Notes: generated by a model from the sequence alone, not told the origin. Positions 18,631-27,210 are shown, counted from the stretch's first letter. The stretch: DNA of 47,059 nt from Kiloniella laminariae DSM 19542 (GCF_000374005.1 NZ_KB893170.1:148946-196004); one strand, 5' to 3'. Numbers and translations are program-made.

Positions 18631-19449
18631 TCATGCGACTTCCGGCATGCTCTGAGACAAACGTCCCCCTATACGCACAGGTTCGACCCTGAGCGCCAGT
18701 CCGGTTTTATCATCCGTTTCCACAAAAAGGGCACAGAGCGTCGCCTCCCCCGTTGCAGGGCTCATACGTTCTGTTGGCAGCTTGCGGGTAAAGCGCAAAA
18801 TCGGCACTTCTTTTTTCATTCCGATGACAGAATCAAAATCGCCCGTCATGCCCACATCACTCTGATAGGCCGTACCTCCGGGCAGGATGGTATGATCCGC
18901 TGTAGGGACATGTGTATGGGTTCCAACCACAAGACTGACCTTGCCATCAAGGAAATGTCCCATAGCCATCTTCTCACTGGTGGCTTCACCATGGAAATCA
19001 ACAATGACAGCTGAAAGTCCTGTTCCCAGTCGATAGCGTTCCAGAATTTTGGCAATGACTGCAAAGGGATCATCCATCGGATCCATAAACACCCGGCCCA
19101 TCGCATTGATGACCATCACCTTGCGGCCCCCCGGAGCTTCATAGAGAGCAGCCCCGCGCCCCGGTGCACCTTCCGGGAAGTTTACCGGGCGCAGCAACCG
19201 GGATTCACTGTTGATAAAACTCAGGGACTCGCGCTGATCCCAACTGTGATTTCCGCCAGAAACCACATCGGCACCGGATTCAATAAACTGTTTGCAGATC
19301 TTTTCAGTGATTCCAAACCCAGAGGCTGCATTCTCACCATTGACCACAACAAAATCCAGTTTCAGATCACGCCGTAATCCGGGCAAATATTTGCTTATGG
19401 CATCACGGCCGGAACGTCCGACCACATCTCCGCAAAACAACAGTCTCAT
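18631..19449 (-). CDS. YmdB-type metallophosphoesterase (TIGR00282 family)
   Basis: A 272-residue calcineurin-like phosphoesterase. Metal-binding motifs are in order MRLLFCGDVVGRSGRD, VVNGENAASGFG, SGGNHSWDQRE, VDFHGEATSEKMAMGH and VVGTHTHVPTADH. These match the TIGR00282 family; the Bacillus member YmdB hydrolyses cyclic nucleotides, and the proteobacterial role is not established. The start at 19449 gives the normal N-terminus and has GGAAG just upstream; the longer frame to 19509 is not supported. It follows the formyl-THF cycloligase gene, a frequent pairing in alphaproteobacteria. Confidence 0.93.
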   Translation of the reverse strand: MRLLFCGDVVGRSGRDAISKYLPGLRRDLKLDFVVVNGENAASGFGITEKICKQFIESGADVVSGGNHSWDQRESLSFINSESRLLRPVNFPEGAPGRGAALYEAPGGRKVMVINAMGRVFMDPMDDPFAVIAKILERYRLGTGLSAVIVDFHGEATSEKMAMGHFLDGKVSLVVGTHTHVPTADHTILPGGTAYQSDVGMTGDFDSVIGMKKEVPILRFTRKLPTERMSPATGEATLCALFVETDDKTGLALRVEPVRIGGRLSQSMPEVA

Positions 19450-19576
19450 TACTCTTCCTTCAGGCACCGGGTCCTTGTTCGACAGGTCAAAGCTAAAAAA
19501 CAAGGACACAGCCGCTGTTAATTCCAGCAGCAGGTATAAGGTTTATCCCGACCCAGTCCAAGAATATTCTGGAGAA

Positions 19577-20179
19577 TTACCTCGCTTGCCGGGGCCGGGT
19601 AATCTGGAAAGCCTCCCGTTCGGTGACGATCCAGTCCAGTGGCTGGTCATACGGTCCTCGAATGACAGAATCCATTTCCTGATCAGCATAGGCGATGCCA
19701 ATCGCCGTGATCTTTTTGAGCTTTCTGAGTTTTTCCAGCGTCCGATCATAAAATCCACCGCCGTACCCCAGGCGATAACCGGCACGATCAAAAGCCAGAA
19801 GGGGTACAAAAAGCACATCCGGATCAAGCTCTTCCCTGTCCGCAGCTGGTTCTCTTGTCCCGAATCCCGCCTCAACAAGCTCATCTCCTGGGGCCCAGCC
19901 CCGGAAAATCAGCGGCTTTCCCTCTCCCAGCATCACCGGAAGCACAGGCCGGAATCCCCGTTGATGCAGAGCCTGTAGCAAAGGGAGAGGATCCAGTTCG
20001 TCCCCAAGTGGCCAATAGGCCGTGACAACAGCTCCGGCAGGCAAATCAACAGTCTCGAACAGACGATCGCGGAGGACCGTTGCGGCATCAGGTAGCGCAG
20101 CGAACGCTTGGGCGCGTCGCTTCTTGGCCTCTTTGCGAAGAGCCTTTTTCTGCTGATCAATGATGAGTGTATCTGACAT
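19577..20179 (-). CDS. 5-formyltetrahydrofolate cyclo-ligase
   Basis: This enzyme converts 5-formyl-THF to 5,10-methenyl-THF using ATP. The N-terminal basic helix (KKALRKEAKKRRAQAF) and the C-terminal motif YRLGYGGGFYDRTLEKL are diagnostic. The length of 200 residues is typical. It lies directly downstream of the 6S RNA gene; the pair ssrS-ygfA is conserved across proteobacteria and is co-transcribed in E. coli. Confidence 0.94.
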   Translation of the reverse strand: MSDTLIIDQQKKALRKEAKKRRAQAFAALPDAATVLRDRLFETVDLPAGAVVTAYWPLGDELDPLPLLQALHQRGFRPVLPVMLGEGKPLIFRGWAPGDELVEAGFGTREPAADREELDPDVLFVPLLAFDRAGYRLGYGGGFYDRTLEKLRKLKKITAIGIAYADQEMDSVIRGPYDQPLDWIVTEREAFQITRPRQAR

Positions 20180-20247
20180 GAAATCGCCCCCTCCCGGCGC
20201 TGGCGTAACAGGCCAGCCCTTACGTTAGATAAATAACCCGAAAGGAA

Positions 20248-20412
20248 GTGTAAGTGGTGCCACAGTAACCGTTAGTTCCAAGTCCTCTTGTGGCCTGCAA
20301 TGCAGGTGGGCGCCATATACCAAGACCACGATCCCAGCAGGGACAGCTCCCGTAAGAAGATTTAGGCCCCAGGGAAATTACGAACCTCACGCGTTCCGCA
20401 GCACCAGAACGT
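20248..20412 (-). ncRNA. ssrS: 6S RNA
   Basis: The interval between zapA and the cycloligase gene holds a structured minus-strand RNA. A terminal stem can form between TGGTGC (near 20403-20408) and GCACCA (near 20255-20260). Near the 5' side is GGTTCGTAATTTCCCTGGGG and near the 3' side CTTGGAACTAACGGTTACTG followed by TGGCACCAC, closely recalling the E. coli 6S segments around the closing stem and central bubble. Position between zapA and ygfA is the conserved ssrS locus. 6S RNA mimics an open promoter and binds housekeeping RNA polymerase. Ends are approximate. Confidence 0.85.
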
Positions 20413-20416
20413 TCTT

Positions 20417-20758
20417 CTACTGGCTTTCCAGCCGGGCAGCAATATCTTCCAGACGATCTGCACAACTTTCCAGCGCGGCAGCGACTTGCTCTGCCTCTAC
20501 ATCGCCATTTGCAGAACTCTTTTCCCCGCCAACCGTCTTGCCATCATCAATCTGGATATAGGCTTCGTGCAGTTCATCCGCAAGAAGAAGGCCTGCCATA
20601 AGGAGCAGATGCGCCTCGCTGACCTGCCCCATTGAGCCCCTGAGTTCATCAATCTTCTGGTTGATATACTTGGATAATCCGAGAAGGTGATCTTCCTGTC
20701 CATCCTGACAGCTGATCGAATATTTTCGACCATTCACATTAAGAGTAACCTGCGCCAT
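20417..20758 (-). CDS. zapA: Cell division protein ZapA
   Basis: ZapA binds and bundles FtsZ at the division ring. The protein begins MAQVTLNVNGRKYSISCQDG, followed by EDHLLGLSKYINQKIDELR and a helical region (LLLMAGLLLADELHEAYIQI), the standard ZapA globular and coiled-coil layout. The start at 20758 is chosen from this motif; an upstream extension to 20812 would overlap the preceding gene. It is 113 residues and starts two bases from the DUF4164 stop, upstream of 6S RNA. Confidence 0.93.
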   Translation of the reverse strand: MAQVTLNVNGRKYSISCQDGQEDHLLGLSKYINQKIDELRGSMGQVSEAHLLLMAGLLLADELHEAYIQIDDGKTVGGEKSSANGDVEAEQVAAALESCADRLEDIAARLESQ

Positions 20759-20759
20759 C

Positions 20760-20999
20760 CTATTTCTCCAGTGCCGCTGCGAGCTGACCGATCGCTGTAT
20801 CCAGGCGATCACCGACTTCTTGTTTTAATTTGGTGAGCTCGGCATTTTCATCCCGGCTCTGTTTCAGCTGTGCTTCCATTACCCCGAACGACTTAGCGGA
20901 GTCGCTTGACCGTGCCTGCAGACGCGTATCAAGTATCTCAATCGCATTTGTGAGCCGATCAACAGCTTTCAATAGTCTGGTCATATTAAAATTGGCCAT
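20760..20999 (-). CDS. DUF4164 family coiled-coil protein
   Basis: A 79-residue, almost wholly helical protein (LLKAVDRLTNAIEILDTRLQ, then QLKQSRDENAELTKLKQEVG) matching the alphaproteobacterial DUF4164 family that lies just upstream of zapA. Heptad-like leucine spacing suggests a coiled coil. Function is unknown; the conserved position suggests a role with ZapA in division. It is the first gene of the minus-strand block; three CCGGAA repeats lie just upstream. Confidence 0.85.
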   Translation of the reverse strand: MANFNMTRLLKAVDRLTNAIEILDTRLQARSSDSAKSFGVMEAQLKQSRDENAELTKLKQEVGDRLDTAIGQLAAALEK

Positions 21000-21012
21000 T
21001 CACTGGTAAATT

Positions 21013-21045
21013 TTCCGGTCTAATCTTCCGGTGTGATTTTTCCGG
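21013..21045. repeat. Three TTCCGG repeats upstream of the DUF4164-zapA operon
   Basis: TTCCGG occurs at 21013-21018, 21026-21031 and 21040-21045, with start-to-start spacing of 13 and 14 bases, just upstream of the DUF4164 start at 20999. On the transcribed strand it reads CCGGAA three times. Regular spacing upstream of an operon suggests a regulator-binding array, but no known regulator is assigned. Confidence 0.6.
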
Positions 21046-21148
21046 CAGTATCAATAACTAACAGAGTATGTCGAGGCACCCGCAGTGGTCAACAGTCCCT
21101 CCCTGAATGCAATCTCTGTTCTGTTTTCATACAGCCAAAAGGGGCAGC

Positions 21149-21268
21149 ATGACAACAATTCCCGATAACCCTGTTGACCTCCGGCATCCAAAGGGGCATT
21201 TTGCCGCCGGTACTGGGCCCTGCCCTGTAGATGGGCAGGATAAACTGAACCCACTTGGGGACCTATAA
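21149..21268 (+). CDS. Small ORF coupled to tkt (39 residues, unknown)
   Basis: An ATG at 21149 has AAGGGG upstream (spacing about five) and opens 39 codons: [20 protein letters not shown] followed by [19 protein letters not shown]. The TAA at 21266-21268 is one base before the tkt ATG at 21270, and the tkt ribosome-binding site lies inside the ORF. The peptide is polar, Pro/Gly/Asp-rich, without membrane segment. It may be a leader peptide or a small protein made with transketolase. Conservation in related genomes would settle this. Confidence 0.5.
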   Translation: MTTIPDNPVDLRHPKGHFAAGTGPCPVDGQDKLNPLGDL

Positions 21269-21269
21269 T

Positions 21270-23285
21270 ATGACTGCACTGCGCTTTCCCGTTTCTGCTG
21301 CGGACGCCGCGCCAGGTAGTAACCACAGCGAAATGGCAAATGCCATTCGTGCTCTTTCTATGGATGCCGTTCAGCGCGCGAATTCGGGCCATCCAGGAAT
21401 GCCAATGGGCATGGCTGATGTTGCTACTGTTCTTTTTAGCCGTTTTCTAAAATTCGATCCCTTGCGCCCCGACTGGGCAAACCGCGACCGCTTTGTGCTG
21501 TCTGCCGGACATGGATCGATGCTGATCTACTCCCTGTTGCATCTCACGGGTTATCCGGACATGACCATGGAGCAGTTGAAGAACTTCCGCCAGCTGGACA
21601 GCATTACTGCCGGACATCCCGAATACGGCCACGCGCCGGGCATCGAGACCACAACTGGTCCCCTGGGACAGGGTATTGCCACGGCTGTTGGCATGGCTCT
21701 GGGTGAGCGTCTGATGAACGCGCGTTACGGCGATAGCATCGTTGACCACCACACCTATGCCATTGCTGGTGACGGCTGCCTTATGGAAGGTATCAGTCAT
21801 GAAGCAATCTCTCTTGCTGGCCACTTGAAACTCAGCAAGCTGATTGTTCTCTTTGATGATAACGGCATTACCATTGACGGTTCGACAGATCTTTCCGTTT
21901 CCGACAACCAGCTCCTGCGCTTCCAGGCCTGTGGCTGGGATGCTGTCGCGGTTGACGGGCACGATCCCGAAGCCATTGCAAAGGCCATCGAGGCAGCACG
22001 TACAAGTGACAAGCCTTCATTGATTGCCTGCAAGACCGTTATCGGTTTTGGTGCACCGACCAAAGCCGGTACATCAAAAACCCATGGCGCCCCCCTCGGC
22101 GACGAGGAAATTGCTGGCACCCGCGCTAAAATCGGTTGGCCGCATGCACCTTTTGAAATTCCGGACAACATCCTGAATGCCTGGCGCTCAGCCGGAAAAC
22201 GTGGTGCAGAGTTTGCGTCTTCTTGGGATGAAAAGCTTGCCGCGCTTCCTGCAGAAAAACGCAAACAGTTTGAACAGCAGATCTCTGGCAAGCTGCCTGA
22301 AGGCTGGAAAGCATCTATTCAGGCTTACAAAGAAAAAGTCGCAGCTGAAATTCCAAAACTGGCTACCCGCCAGTCATCACAGAATGCTCTGGACGTTTTG
22401 ACTGCAGCGATTCCACAGATGATCGGCGGATCAGCCGATCTGACCGGATCAAACAACACCAAATCAGGAAGTCAGGGACCAGTAACAGCCAGCAGTTTCG
22501 AAGGCAGCTACATCTATTACGGTGTTCGTGAACACGGCATGGCCGCAGCGATGAACGGCCTGGCCCTTTACGGCGGTTTTATTCCTTACGGTGGAACCTT
22601 CTTGGTCTTTACAGACTATTGCCGCCCGTCCATTCGCCTTTCCGCGCTGATGAAACAGCGGGTTATCTATGTCATGACCCATGATTCGATTGGTCTCGGT
22701 GAAGACGGTCCGACCCATCAGCCTGTCGAGCACCTTGCCTCCTTGCGCGCGATTCCCAATCTTAATGTCTTCCGCCCTGCGGATGCCATTGAAACAGCTG
22801 AATGCTGGGAACTGGCGCTGGAAGCAGAAGGTACACCATCCGTCATTGCCCTGACCCGTCAGGGTCTTCCTGCCCAGCGCAAGGATATCTCGGTTAACTA
22901 TTCCGGATATGGGGGCTATATTCTCAACCCGTCGATTCTGGATCGCCAAGTGACACTGCTTGCTTCCGGTTCCGAGGTCGAGATTGCCATTCAGGGCCAA
23001 AAACTTCTTGAAGCCATGGGTATCGGAACAGCTGTCGTTTCCATGCCATGCTGGGAAATTTTCAAGCAGCAGCCACAGCATTACCGGGATGAAGTCCTTT
23101 CTCCTGGCACCCTGACTGTTGCGGTTGAAGCTGCGCTGTCCTTCGGTTGGCACGAGTGGATCGGCCCGCATGGCGCATTTGTCGGCATGGAAGACTTTGG
23201 CGCTTCGGCACCGATTGACCAGCTGTACAAGAAGTTCAAGATAACGCCTGAAGCCATTGTCGAAGCCGTTAAGGCACGCCTCTGA
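21270..23285 (+). CDS. tkt: Transketolase
   Basis: This thiamine-diphosphate enzyme moves two-carbon units in the pentose phosphate pathway. The N-terminal motif [20 protein letters not shown] and the TPP-binding [10 protein letters not shown] are diagnostic, and [20 protein letters not shown] contains the pyrimidine-domain signature. The length of 671 residues is normal. The ATG at 21270 with GGGGA upstream is preferred over an in-frame TTG at 21255. It begins the plus-strand tkt-fba-gap series. Confidence 0.97.
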   Translation: MTALRFPVSAADAAPGSNHSEMANAIRALSMDAVQRANSGHPGMPMGMADVATVLFSRFLKFDPLRPDWANRDRFVLSAGHGSMLIYSLLHLTGYPDMTMEQLKNFRQLDSITAGHPEYGHAPGIETTTGPLGQGIATAVGMALGERLMNARYGDSIVDHHTYAIAGDGCLMEGISHEAISLAGHLKLSKLIVLFDDNGITIDGSTDLSVSDNQLLRFQACGWDAVAVDGHDPEAIAKAIEAARTSDKPSLIACKTVIGFGAPTKAGTSKTHGAPLGDEEIAGTRAKIGWPHAPFEIPDNILNAWRSAGKRGAEFASSWDEKLAALPAEKRKQFEQQISGKLPEGWKASIQAYKEKVAAEIPKLATRQSSQNALDVLTAAIPQMIGGSADLTGSNNTKSGSQGPVTASSFEGSYIYYGVREHGMAAAMNGLALYGGFIPYGGTFLVFTDYCRPSIRLSALMKQRVIYVMTHDSIGLGEDGPTHQPVEHLASLRAIPNLNVFRPADAIETAECWELALEAEGTPSVIALTRQGLPAQRKDISVNYSGYGGYILNPSILDRQVTLLASGSEVEIAIQGQKLLEAMGIGTAVVSMPCWEIFKQQPQHYRDEVLSPGTLTVAVEAALSFGWHEWIGPHGAFVGMEDFGASAPIDQLYKKFKITPEAIVEAVKARL

Positions 23286-23300
23286 GCCTATAACGTGGTG

Positions 23301-23329
23301 GTGGCCCGGGAGAAGCTCTTCCGGGTCAC
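23301..23329 (+). other. Strong stem-loop between tkt and fba
   Basis: GTGGCCCGG (23301-23309) pairs with CCGGGTCAC (23321-23329) with one G-U pair, and the inner AGA/TCT extends the stem around a small loop. No T-run follows, so it is not a classical terminator. It may be an RNA processing or stability element between the two cistrons. Confidence 0.55.
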
Positions 23330-23386
23330 GCCTCAGGCCGTATATACTCGGGAACCTACTCCCTGAAAGATGCAAGGTAACGAACC

Positions 23387-24385
23387 ATGACAGAAACACT
23401 TGCAGACATTGCACAGGCTCTCGTCCTTGACGGCAAAGGAATCCTTGCCGCGGATGAAAGCACAGGCACAATCAAAAAACGTTTTGATTCCATTGCAACA
23501 GAATCAACCGACAGCTCGCGTCGGGATTACAGGGAACTGCTGTTCCGGGCTCCTGATATCGACAAGTATATCAGTGGCGTCATCCTCTATGATGAAACCC
23601 TGCGCCAGACGGCAGCTGACGGCACACCTCTTGCCAAAGTGCTGCAGGATCAGGGTATCATTCCTGGAATCAAGGTAGACCTCGGCGCAAAAGCGCTTGC
23701 GGGGCATCCAGGTGAAACTATTACCGAAGGGCTTGATGGTCTCCGGGATCGCCTGAATGAATACGCCAGCCTCGGAGCAAAATTCACCAAATGGCGCGGT
23801 GTTTATCATATCACCGATGAATCGCCCAGTTTTGCGGCCATCCATGCCAATGCCCACGCTCTTGCCCGTTACGCTGCTCTGGCACAGGAAGCCGGGATGG
23901 TGCCAATTGTAGAGCCCGAGATCCTGATGGACGGCGAACACGATATCAATGTTTGTCAGGCTGTCAGCGAAGAAGTCCTGCGGTCGGTTTTTGCCGAGTT
24001 GGCCAACCAGGAAGTTGAGCTGGAAGGCATTCTTCTGAAACCGAATATGGTGATTTCCGGTCAGGATTGCCCAGACCAGAATTCCATAGACGAAGTTGCA
24101 GAGCGCACCCTTGATACGCTCAAGCGCTGTGTTCCCGCGGCTGTGCCGGGCATCGTGTTTCTTTCCGGCGGACAGAGTGACGAGCTGGCAACGGCCCATC
24201 TCGATGCCATGAACAAGCTGGGGCACAATCTTCCCTGGAAGCTCAGCTTTTCCTACGGACGCGCCCTGCAGGCTGCCCCGCTCCTGGCCTGGGGTGGGAA
24301 AAGCGAAAATGCCACAGCCATGCAGGCTGCTTTTATCAAACGCGCCGAAGACAACAGTAAGGCCGCGACAGGAACTTACGCCTAG
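23387..24385 (+). CDS. Fructose-bisphosphate aldolase, class I
   Basis: A Schiff-base (class I) aldolase resembling animal-type enzymes. It begins MTETLADIAQALVLDGKGIL and continues AADESTGTIKKRF. The region GAKFTKWRGVYHI contains the conserved lysine/arginine pair, and GILLKPNMVISGQ holds the Schiff-base lysine (LLKPNM). C-terminal PGIVFLSGGQSDELATAHL and LSFSYGRALQAAPL complete the signature. Length 332 is normal for bacterial members. It cleaves fructose-1,6-bisphosphate in glycolysis/gluconeogenesis. Terminator-like stem-loop follows. Confidence 0.95.
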   Translation: MTETLADIAQALVLDGKGILAADESTGTIKKRFDSIATESTDSSRRDYRELLFRAPDIDKYISGVILYDETLRQTAADGTPLAKVLQDQGIIPGIKVDLGAKALAGHPGETITEGLDGLRDRLNEYASLGAKFTKWRGVYHITDESPSFAAIHANAHALARYAALAQEAGMVPIVEPEILMDGEHDINVCQAVSEEVLRSVFAELANQEVELEGILLKPNMVISGQDCPDQNSIDEVAERTLDTLKRCVPAAVPGIVFLSGGQSDELATAHLDAMNKLGHNLPWKLSFSYGRALQAAPLLAWGGKSENATAMQAAFIKRAEDNSKAATGTYA

Positions 24386-24400
24386 GCAGAAAAGAATGAG

Positions 24401-24431
24401 ACGCTCCTTCCCATATGGTTGGAGCGTTTTT
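24401..24431 (+). terminator. Intrinsic terminator after fba
   Basis: ACGCTCC (24401-24407) pairs with GGAGCGT (24421-24427) and is followed by TTTT. It lies 16 bases past the aldolase stop and before gap, so gap probably has its own promoter or depends on read-through. Confidence 0.8.
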
Positions 24432-24507
24432 ACCAAGGGCTTAAGCCCAACAGTCGACAGACAACAAAAAGACTTTAAACCAGAGTAGTGAAAATAGGTT
24501 CCACATC

Positions 24508-25518
24508 ATGACAGTAAAAGTTGGAATCAATGGTTTTGGTCGCATTGGTCGCCTTACGCTCCGCGGAGCTATCGAGACCAATCGCGACGACATCGAAATC
24601 GTTGCTATCAATGCATCCGGTGCACCCTCTATGCACGCCCATATGCTTAAATTCGATTCAGTACACGGTACCCTGAACGCTGATGTTGATGCTGATGAGG
24701 AAAATCTCATCGTCAACGGCCGCAAGATCCGCATGCTCCACGACCGCGACCCGGCCAAGCTTCCCTGGAGCAAATACGGCGTGGATATCGTTCTGGAATG
24801 TACCGGCGCGTTCAACAATGTTGAAGGTTCCTCCCTCCATTTGGTTGGCGGCGCAAAAAAGGTTCTGGTGTCTGCGCCCTGTAAAAAGGGTTGCGATCTA
24901 ACCGTTGTCTACGGGGTGAACCACAAGCAGCTGCAGGCAGACCACAAGATCGTCTCCAATGCTTCCTGCACCACCAACTGTCTGGCGCCTGTTGTCGATG
25001 TGTTGCAAAACACCATCGGGATCAAGAATGGTTTCATGACCACCACTCATGCCTACACCGGCGATCAGACCACCGTAGATTCCAAACACAAGGATCTGCG
25101 CCGGGCCCGTGCTGCCGCCGTATCCATGATCCCGACATCAACCGGGGCAGCCCGCGCCATTGGCGAAGTCCTCCCTGTACTTGAAGGCAAGCTGGAAGGA
25201 AATGCCATTCGCGTTCCAACCGCAAACGTCAGCTGTATCGATCTGACCTTTACAGCCGAGCGGGATACCACAGTCGAGGAAATCAACAACGCCATGATTG
25301 ATGCCTCCAAAGGCTATCTCAAAGGCGTTCTGGGCATCAACTCCCTACCGCTGGTTTCCTGTGATTTCAATCACAACCCCTCTTCGTCTGTTTTTGATAC
25401 AACCCAGACCCAGATTATCGGCGGCAATTTTGTCCGTGTTCTGGCCTGGTATGACAATGAATGGGGCTTCAGTCTGCGTATGCTTGATACAGCCGTCGCT
25501 ATGGGCAAACACCTGTAG
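24508..25518 (+). CDS. gap: Glyceraldehyde-3-phosphate dehydrogenase, type I
   Basis: The NAD-binding Rossmann start MTVKVGINGFGRIGRLTLRG and the catalytic cysteine motif SNASCTTNCLAP identify phosphorylating GAPDH. Other family signatures are TTHAYTGDQ, STGAARAIGEVLP and WYDNEWGFSLRM. The length of 336 residues is typical. It oxidises glyceraldehyde-3-phosphate to 1,3-bisphosphoglycerate. In many alphaproteobacteria pgk follows gap; here a LysE-type gene follows instead. Confidence 0.97.
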   Translation: MTVKVGINGFGRIGRLTLRGAIETNRDDIEIVAINASGAPSMHAHMLKFDSVHGTLNADVDADEENLIVNGRKIRMLHDRDPAKLPWSKYGVDIVLECTGAFNNVEGSSLHLVGGAKKVLVSAPCKKGCDLTVVYGVNHKQLQADHKIVSNASCTTNCLAPVVDVLQNTIGIKNGFMTTTHAYTGDQTTVDSKHKDLRRARAAAVSMIPTSTGAARAIGEVLPVLEGKLEGNAIRVPTANVSCIDLTFTAERDTTVEEINNAMIDASKGYLKGVLGINSLPLVSCDFNHNPSSSVFDTTQTQIIGGNFVRVLAWYDNEWGFSLRMLDTAVAMGKHL

Positions 25519-25564
25519 CTCTGATCAACATCATTGTTTCTGGGATAACATCTCATTAGATAAA

Positions 25565-25597
25565 AAAGCGGGGCACATTCTGTGTTCCGCTTTTTGT
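25565..25597 (+). terminator. Intrinsic terminator after gap
   Basis: AAAGCGG (25565-25571) pairs with CCGCTTT (25587-25593), extended inward by GCACA/TGTGT with wobble, followed by a T-run. It lies about 47 bases past the gap stop. Confidence 0.8.
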
Positions 25598-25674
25598 TCA
25601 TAGCAACTTGGCGCTTCTCATTGCAAACCGAGGGCTGATAGGACTAACCTCCCACCTCTTCCCTTTCAAAGCAG

Positions 25675-26325
25675 ATGGCGCTACGAATGTATGACCTAAA
25701 TCACTGGCTGGTTTTCCTTGCCGCCGCTACCGCGTTAAATCTCTCTCCCGGTCCGGATTCAATCTATATTCTTTCCAACACTCTCGCCCACGGGAAACGA
25801 GTGGGACTTGCCTCCATGGGTGGCATCGCCTCTGGTGCGATGGTTCATATCTTTGCCGCTGCTTTTGGGCTCTCTGCAATTCTGGCAACCTCGGTTCTGG
25901 CTTTTACTCTCGTCAAGTGGGTTGGCGCTGCCTATCTCTGCTATCTTGGCCTGAAAATGTTACTGTCCCGCAGCAGTAGTCTGGATCCAGTTCATGGAAC
26001 AACATTTACTGCAATGACAACTATGGCCGCCTATCGGCAAGGCATCATGGTCAATATACTCAACCCCAAAGTTGCGATATTTTTCACAGCCTTCCTTCCC
26101 CAGTTTATTGATCTTGAGTTCGGTTTCGTCACTCTCCAGTTTCTTTTGCTTGGCATGATCGTCAATCTCCTTGGGGTCGTCGTTGAGCTCTGTTACGTCT
26201 TTGGCGCCGACAGGATGACCTTGGCCCTGCGGCAGAATCCTCGTGCTGCTGTCTGGCTGGATCGCCTGCTTGGCAGTATTCTGATTGCCCTTGGTATCCG
26301 GCTTGGTCTCCAGGATCGTGCGTGA
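25675..26325 (+). CDS. LysE/RhtB family amino-acid exporter
   Basis: A 216-residue inner-membrane protein with about six hydrophobic segments. The N-terminal motif LVFLAAATALNLSPGPDSIY followed by GLASMGGIASGAMVHIFAAA is the LysE/RhtB signature (NPGPD-like motif here LSPGPD). Family members export lysine, threonine, homoserine or related metabolites; the substrate is unknown here. The start at 25675 has no strong ribosome-binding site; an in-frame ATG at 25687 is possible. It sits between gap and the ThiE-like gene. Confidence 0.9.
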   Translation: MALRMYDLNHWLVFLAAATALNLSPGPDSIYILSNTLAHGKRVGLASMGGIASGAMVHIFAAAFGLSAILATSVLAFTLVKWVGAAYLCYLGLKMLLSRSSSLDPVHGTTFTAMTTMAAYRQGIMVNILNPKVAIFFTAFLPQFIDLEFGFVTLQFLLLGMIVNLLGVVVELCYVFGADRMTLALRQNPRAAVWLDRLLGSILIALGIRLGLQDRA

Positions 26326-26330
26326 TGCCG

Positions 26331-26372
26331 CACTGTGGGAAAGGTGACTCTGTCACTGTGGGAAAGGTGACT
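26331..26372. repeat. Tandem 19-bp direct repeat
   Basis: CACTGTGGGAAAGGTGACT occurs at 26331-26349 and again at 26354-26372 with a four-base spacer (CTGT), giving a 23-bp period. It lies directly after the LysE-family stop and about 107 bp upstream of the ThiE-like gene. At the junction, GTGAC and GTCAC form an inverted repeat. It could be a paired operator or a recent duplication. Confidence 0.85.
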
Positions 26373-26479
26373 GTAAAGGAATATTCTTTCGGGCGGTGTC
26401 ATCGACCTATACCAAACCCGTTTATGAGCTATGCTCACTTGGCGATTGTCAGCGGGGGTGACCTTGGGTATGAAAAGCT

Positions 26480-27133
26480 ATGAATTCTGAACTCTATCTT
26501 TTGACACCGCCAGAACTTCTGACTGGCAAGCTTGCGCTTGAAGACTTCCTTCCCTGCTTCAATGAAGCCCTGGGAGGCGGAAAGATTTCCTGCATTCTGC
26601 TCAGTGGTACAACTTCTTCACCTGACCTGCTGGAAAATATTGCAACACGTCTCTGCCCTTTGGCACAGCAACGTGATATCGCTTTTTTGCTGGAAGATGA
26701 GTACGAGACAGCGCTCCGCCTGGGATGTGATGGTGTGCATCTCAATTCGGCTGAAGACTACAAAAAAGCCCGACAGCATCTGGGCACTGAAAGCATTGTC
26801 GGTGTCGACTGTGGCGTCTCTCGTCATGATGCCCTCCTTGCCGGCGAGGCCGGAGCCGATTACATCGCCTTCAACAATAGACGCCCCCTGCCTGAAATAG
26901 ACGACCCGGAAGTCCGGGAGTTTGAGGAAAACGGCCCCCGTGGATTGGAACTTCTCACCTGGTGGCAAACCATGATGACCCCACCTTGTGTCTCCCTGGA
27001 AGATGTTTCTGCTGATCTGGCGAGGGACCATGCCGAAGCTGGTGCCGATTTTGTTGCTGTCCAGGGAGCGGTCTGGAACCATCCTGCAGGACCGGCCAAA
27101 GCAATTGCTGAACTGAACGAGGCGATTGCCTGA
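26480..27133 (+). CDS. Thiamine-phosphate-synthase-like protein (degenerate ThiE)
   Basis: The 217-residue protein has the ThiE TIM-barrel layout: DIAFLLEDEYETALRLGCDG, DGVHLNSAED (compare GVHLGQxD), IVGVDCGVSRHDALLAGEAG and GADYIAF. The phosphate-binding segment that in ThiE reads GxxFPTxTK is replaced here by FNNRRPLPEI, and the GQxD of the HLGQ motif reads NSAED. Canonical thiamine-phosphate synthesis is therefore doubtful. Such ThiE-like genes often sit in alphaproteobacterial gap-pgk-fba neighbourhoods; function there is not known to me. Confidence 0.8.
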   Translation: MNSELYLLTPPELLTGKLALEDFLPCFNEALGGGKISCILLSGTTSSPDLLENIATRLCPLAQQRDIAFLLEDEYETALRLGCDGVHLNSAEDYKKARQHLGTESIVGVDCGVSRHDALLAGEAGADYIAFNNRRPLPEIDDPEVREFEENGPRGLELLTWWQTMMTPPCVSLEDVSADLARDHAEAGADFVAVQGAVWNHPAGPAKAIAELNEAIA

Positions 27134-27210
27134 ACGGCGCAGAACTGATAGCTTCCGCACCGAAACAATGAATACCTGTGTTATTTGACAACTAAAGACG
27201 GGCACTAACC

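Noticed and set aside
26331-26372. CRISPR-like repeat
   Set aside because: Only two copies with a four-base spacer; no array or cas genes.
26326-26479. TPP riboswitch ahead of the ThiE-like gene
   Set aside because: The conserved CUGAGA and the other THI-element core were not found.
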